Shown one piece after another: positions 59,945-64,000 of a stretch of DNA of 64,000 nucleotides; the stretch's first letter is position 1; each line of letters begins with the position of its first letter. Under the pieces are notes generated by a model. The model did no database searches. It saw nothing but the letters and a program-made list of their open reading frames with translations, and was not told the origin of the DNA. This DNA is from Combretum micranthum. Taxonomy: Eukaryota; Streptophyta; Magnoliopsida; Myrtales; Combretaceae. The position numbers were made by a program, and so were the translations under genes. The DNA lies in the NCBI GenBank assembly GCA_024138025.1, contig JAMXBD010002233.1, positions 1 to 64,000 of the forward strand, in the 5' to 3' direction.

Positions 59945-61539
59945 TACAAGTTCTTAGCAGAGCCAAAGTCGACTCTTCCTCTGATATGACAACTCTGCCA
60001 GCATATTTTCCCACCCCTCTATTGTCTCTCCCTAAGGCCAATGAAATATTTAACTCTTAAATCTGAGAACCATGCACATCGCATTCAAGATGGCAAGATA
60101 CTAGCAGGTTGGATAGATGGTAAAATACTGCAACAAACTGTATATAACAAGTACCGAAAAGGAAATGTTATCTGGCTTTCCAACAAATCAGAGCTTCTAA
60201 TATACAGTGGCTTGGATGTCAACTTTAGAATTAGCAAATGCAATCTCAAAAACAATTACACTCAAAGATAATTAGAAATAGTCATAAATTCTTTAACAAA
60301 TGCTCAATTCAGTTTGTAAACCTTCTGAAATATGAAGTTGAGCCCAAAAACTTTTTGCAAACTTGCAAGTCAATCTATTTTGTACTATTGCCCATGGTAC
60401 ATGGAGCTTCACATGTCCAGCACAAATGGAATCATAAGTTTTACAAAGATATAGAACTCATTTGAACACTTAAACTAATTGAATATTACTCAAAAAGTTA
60501 AAAGGAACAAAATTGTACTTATTTCAATGTAATACCAGCAGCAAGCTCAAATGTCTTGCTGCCAGTTCAAGAAATCAGCAAATCTAGAGAAGAGTTCGAT
60601 TGCAAGCAACTAATCAACCAATCCTGGATGATGGTATGAATAACAAGAAATTTTGACATTGCAGGCACTAGCTCTAGAAATCTGCTGGTTAAAAAGTTAT
60701 ATATTTTCGATTTTCTTGTTGTATATATTAGCAATCAGATAGTACAATTTGATAAATAAACTAAAGAAACATCAGACAGAAAGTCTGGCTAAGGCATGAG
60801 GCAGCATCCAACTGCATAGCAATTACTTGTACGAAAACAGAAGAGAATTAATTATTTTCTGTCCCTGGATATTCTAGAACTTACTCTATTCCATCCTAAG
60901 CTTAAACTCACTAGAAAATTTAAACATAAGCCAGTCTCAAGACCCAGGCAAGGGTTGAGTGAAAGACAATAAGGGAGATCCAAAACAGAATTTCATTTCA
61001 ATATCCAGGATTGCTAATGCCATAAACAATTCTAAGGTAGTACAGAAATTATTAAATGCAGCAAAGAAGTTTTCAAGCAATGGCATCCATTCGGCAAACA
61101 GATTCTTCAACACAAGGGGGGAAGAAAACCCAACCCCATCTAGTCAATCACGACCAGCTGATCCAGCACAAACAAATTTACTTCTACAGTGAACATAGAT
61201 TGCATTACATAAAGCGCATCTTATGCTCAATCATTGAGTTTTATCTCACCCGATTAATCAATTTCATAGCTGCAAGTCAAGTTGTATCTTTAAAATTTGG
61301 CTAACTATTCTTTATCTCACCTAGCTTTTAGATGCTCATATTGTAGAATGATTTAAACCTCCATGACCCCACTTTCGACTTAGAAATTACACTCCCAAGT
61401 AATCGAATCCAAAACATTACTCTCTTCGCATCAAATCCATAACATGTACTCAGCCAATTAACAAGGTATCGGAAAACCCTCACACAACAAACATATAAGC
61501 ATTTCATGTGTACAAATCTATATGTACATATCCAAGTAG
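58860..61539. other. Downstream region of the NFD6-like gene
   Basis: No repeat family recognised. It may hold 3' UTR or additional non-coding exons of the minus-strand gene at its right. A CT-dinucleotide run lies at about 59910-59938. Short frames here show no domain. Confidence 0.5.
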
Positions 61540-62050
61540 CTACGAGACATAAAGACGAAGAATTGAACCTTGAGGGACTAATCCCCAGCTCCGAGACCCG
61601 ACCGGCAAACTCGATATCAACCGCGCAGATGCTATAGCACTATGCAATGGCATCATCGTATCCACAGTGCTCAATTCAACAGGTAATCTAATAACATCAT
61701 TTGGAAATCAGTAAAATTAGCCCCCAAAGTTCAATAAAAAGGATTCTTAAGTATAACGAATGAGGTAAATTGAAAGAAAGGAAAATACCCAGAAAAGGAA
61801 ACACTACAAAACAAGTATTGTATAGTGTCAAAATCGAGTCTTTCAAGCTAAAATGTGATGAAGAACATAAAATGAAATAAAAAGGTGGGATTTAGAAGAT
61901 GCTGAACCTGGAAAGTGAGCGAGAAATGCGGCGAGAAGAAGCGGAGACGAGAGGGCTGGATGTAGAGAGAGAAAGTGGAGATTTCTGGAGCTTTAGAGAG
62001 AGAGTGTATAATCGAGAAGACACTTTGGAGATTACACTCGAAGAAGCCAT
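61540..62050 (-). CDS. NFD6-like: NFD6-like small organelle-targeted protein
   Basis: Minus strand. Exon 1 is 62050-61908 and exon 2 is 61687-61540, with a GT-AG intron between. The phase-2 split codon makes Arg. The product is 96 residues with stop TAG at 61540-61542. The N-terminal half (MASSSVISKVSSRLYTLSLK...) is rich in Ser, Leu and Arg and lacks acidic residues, as in a mitochondrial or plastid presequence. The second exon carries the family core LPVELSTVDTMMPLHSAIAS, ARLISSLPV and SRSWGLVPQG, as in NUCLEAR FUSION DEFECTIVE 6 and relatives; NFD6 is needed for polar nuclei fusion in the Arabidopsis female gametophyte. A usable donor (CTCAAG|GTTCAA) lies ten codons before the stop, so an alternative C-terminus from a downstream exon is possible. 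Length fits the family. Both exons lack damage. Confidence 0.85.
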
Positions 62051-62120
62051 TTTGTAGTATAAGGAAGAAGAAGAAAAGCAGGAGGAGGAAGAAAGAGAGA
62101 GGGTTTTAGGACTTTGAAAT
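62051..62120 (-). promoter_or_regulatory. Purine/pyrimidine-rich 5' leader of NFD6-like gene
   Basis: On the minus strand a CT-rich leader (CTCTCTTTCTTCCTCC type) directly precedes ATG, as in many plant 5' UTRs. A TTGGCCCAA word near 62203-62211 could be a TCP-type promoter site; this is inferred. Confidence 0.45.
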
Positions 62121-62544
62121 GTGCGAGAGTTGGGCTGGGACCTGGGTTTTGGTGGGGGTTGTGGTGTGGTTTCGGGGGTGGGGTCTGGGGGTCTGGCTGG
62201 GTTGGGCCAATTAAATTGCCTGTTGCCCTACTATATTACTACAATTATATATGCTATTTTAATGTGAGAATAAATTAGGTTGATATCCCGTCACCTTAAA
62301 TCCGCAAGAGTGAAGTAAAGTGATGTGGGGATAAAATCTATCTTAGGGTTTCAGTGTTCCATGGACAGGAAAGGAAAAGAAGATAAGTTCGAACTTGTCC
62401 TGGATATGAAAGAGGAGATAGAAAAAGAAGATCCGAGAGAAGACAGTGGGTTCGGCAATGGATTGGATGGGCAGCGGTTCGGGTGATGGCAAAACGGACA
62501 TGGGCTGGGCTTGACTATCATGGACTGGCCTTTAAATAAAATAT
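62121..62544. other. Upstream intergenic sequence
   Basis: Presumed promoter of the minus-strand gene, then unassigned DNA. A 42-codon plus frame from ATG 62360 (MDRKGKEDKFELVLDMKEEI...) is charged and has no recognised family. Confidence 0.45.
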
Positions 62545-62810
62545 TGTTCGACAAAATCAGAGCAGGATCTATTATTAGAATATTCTATTAGAGGTTGTTA
62601 TTATTTTTGTTACAAGTTGTTATTAAATTGCTAGCTGTCTAAATCATGAGAAAATACACTCCCAAATGTAACCGAATGAGTATCTCCTCAATTATAAAAG
62701 GAATTGACTCATCAAAGAATATAGAAAAATAGTGAGTTATTTCTTGGTCTCTGTATTCGGAGAATTTACATCATTATGCTGTTCATACAATTACAAATAG
62801 ACAGACACCA
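62545..62810 (+). repeat. 5' LTR of chromovirus-type element
   Basis: From TGTTCGACAAAATC to GACAGACACCA. The right end is set by the primer site; the left end is a guess from the TG start because the 3' LTR is outside the window. A TATAAAAGG box is near 62694. Confidence 0.6.
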
Positions 62811-62812
62811 AT

Positions 62813-62825
62813 TGGTATCAGAGCC
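62813..62825 (+). other. Primer binding site of chromovirus-type element
   Basis: TGGTATCAGAGCC, exact initiator methionine tRNA complement, two bases after the LTR. Confidence 0.92.
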
Positions 62826-62863
62826 ATAGTGGTTGGATGGTCAAAACCCACGAGACAGGAAGG

Positions 62864-64000
62864 ATGGAAGAATTAATGAAGGCAATCGAGGACAAATTGA
62901 CGCAAACATTCCTAGAGTTGTTCAAGCAGCAACAAACCACCTTGGACAAATTTGGATCTACACTCGTGGACCTGTAGAAGAAATTTCAAGAGGTTGTTAG
63001 TCCCGGACAGTGTAGCGGTGAAGCAAATAATAACAATGTTACACCCACAATAGGATCAAATCAAAATAGACCCAATACAGGAATGGCCAATTCACTAGTA
63101 CCTGATGGAAGTTCATATCAGCTGTCCACCAAGGCTACACATTTGGTGTTCCCTACATTCACAGGTGATGTCCTCAAATCTTGGTTAATTAAGGCTGAGC
63201 ATTTCTTTGAGCTGGATGATACTCCTAGAACCTATAGAGTTAAGGTAGCAGCTATGCATTTTGAAGAGTTAGCTCTGCATTGGTACCATGCTTTTGTGTA
63301 GAACTGGACATACCCAAACCCAATAACATGGGAAGAGTTGGTTGTGGGTTTTCAGCAGAGGTTTAGTACAGGGATATTTGAAGATCCTATGGCATCCTTG
63401 AAGGAATTGACGCAGAAAGGAACCTTGGAGGAGTACTGGGTGGATTTTGAATATTTAACTACCCTAATACATCTAACTGAGGGCTACAAGGTAAGCTGTT
63501 TCTTGAGTGGCCTTAAGCCTGAGATACAATATCCTATGAGGATGTTCCAACCCCAAAACCTTCAACATGCCTATACATTAGCAAAACTTCAGGAAAACAC
63601 CCTGGAAGTTACTCGAACCCAACAGAAAGCCACCAGACCTCCTTATTTCAACAGCACCACAACCATACATAGCCAAACCACATTAACCAAACCACTCACT
63701 TTTCCAAAAAATACCCATACCAGCCAAACTGCAAACAGACCCAAACACTTTCCAAATACACAGACCAATCCAACCCCATTGATAGTAGCCACTCAATCAA
63801 ACAATACACGCAAAACAAGAAGGTTGACACTAGAGGAACTGGAGGAAAAGAGAAGGAAGCGACAATGCTTCTGGTGCAATGAAGCTCTTGGTCCTGGGCA
63901 TCGATGTAAGAATAGGCCACTAAGGATGTTATTAGTGGATGAAGATGAGGAGATGTTGGAAGAGAATTATGAAGACATACCAGCCTTGGAAGAGGAACTA
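62864..64000 (+). pseudogene. Chromovirus-type gag, partial
   Basis: Starts ATG 62864 (MEELMKAIEDKLTQTFLELF) with a coiled-coil-like lead. The retrotransposon gag core follows: FPTFTGDVLKSWLIKAEHFF (63150-63209), RVKVAAMHFEELALHWYHAF (63239-63298), WEELVVGFQQRFS, LKELTQKGTLEEYWVDFEYL (63398-63457), and FLSGLKPEIQ. Then come a Thr/Gln/Asn-rich linker and a CCHC zinc knuckle at about 63868-63918. In-frame stops occur at about 62975 (TAG) and at 63299-63301; otherwise one frame is open to the window edge. This protein would form the particle shell and bind template RNA. Confidence 0.85.

Larger units (their letters stand above)
62545..64000 (+). mobile_element. Chromovirus-type Ty3/gypsy element, 5' end, truncated by window
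   Basis: 5' LTR 62545-62810, primer site, then gag. The rest continues beyond the window. The knuckle CFWCNEALGPGHRCKNRPL followed by LLVDEDEE is typical of plant chromoviruses of the Reina/Galadriel-like group. Two in-frame stops in gag indicate it is not autonomous. Confidence 0.85.

Noticed and set aside
59223..60465. Several 60-76-codon frames downstream of the NFD6-like gene
   Set aside because: No domains, overlapping in different frames and strands; lengths expected by chance in this composition.
62360..62485. Small charged plus-strand ORF starting MDRKGKEDK
   Set aside because: Only 42 codons, no recognised family, lies in the presumed promoter region of an opposite-strand gene.

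Overview
This window is nuclear DNA of a flowering plant, most likely a eudicot. It is AT-rich, has GT-AG introns, and holds two recognisable plant genes plus dense layers of plant LTR retrotransposons (Ty1/copia with TGGTATCAGAGC primer sites, Ty3/gypsy Tat/Athila-like and chromovirus) and a MuDR-type DNA transposon. The species cannot be named from the sequence. There is no prokaryotic or organellar signal.

Gene 1, plus strand, 1458-22391: the 3' seven exons of a CPP-family (tesmin/TSO1-like CXC) gene, closest to the TCX5/TCX6 (LIN54-like) type. Both CXC cysteine-rich DNA-binding modules are intact, all joins are GT-AG, and the frame stays open for 478 residues to the stop at 22389-22391. 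The 5' part lies outside the window. Two introns are swollen by transposons. Intron 1566-9080 holds a 5.2-kb copia element with 170-bp LTRs. Intron 11481-21464 holds a decayed minus-strand gypsy element, one of whose LTRs was split by a second copia element with a clean TAAAC target duplication. The upstream intron also carries a copia remnant.

Region 22.4-34.1 kb: spacer, then a decayed minus-strand MuDR-like (MULE) transposon. It has a transposase gene (34085-28011, split by a 3.5-kb insertion) and, 135 bp downstream in the same direction, a plant-mobile-domain (PMD/MAIN-like) gene (27875-24137), itself cut by a solo LTR and a small TIR element.

Region 34.8-44.3 kb: nested gypsy debris. 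There is a minus-strand Athila-like gag with its primer site and 5' LTR, a minus-strand Tat-like gag with its primer site and LTR, and the polypurine tract plus 3' LTR of another gypsy element. An AT-rich spacer with a tRNA-arm-like tandem repeat and a foldback element follows.

Region 44.3-55.6 kb: an 11.3-kb SIRE/Maximus-like copia element. It is bloated by three LTR insertions, in gag, after pol, and inside the 3' LTR, and its 3' untranslated zone carries a long minisatellite.

Region 55.6-64.0 kb: decayed LTR-like sequence, a hAT-like MITE, then gene 2 on the minus strand (62050-61540), a 96-residue NFD6-like (NUCLEAR FUSION DEFECTIVE 6) presumed organelle-targeted protein. The right edge is the 5' LTR, primer site and gag of a chromovirus-type gypsy element running off the window.

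No undescribed functional system could be shown. The most unusual items are a reverse-complemented segment inside copia element 2, the empty-site/filled-site pair that orders two insertions, the MULE with its PMD partner gene, GGCCGGC-rich patches shared by several LTR-like sequences, and a compact hairpin at 23.6 kb.
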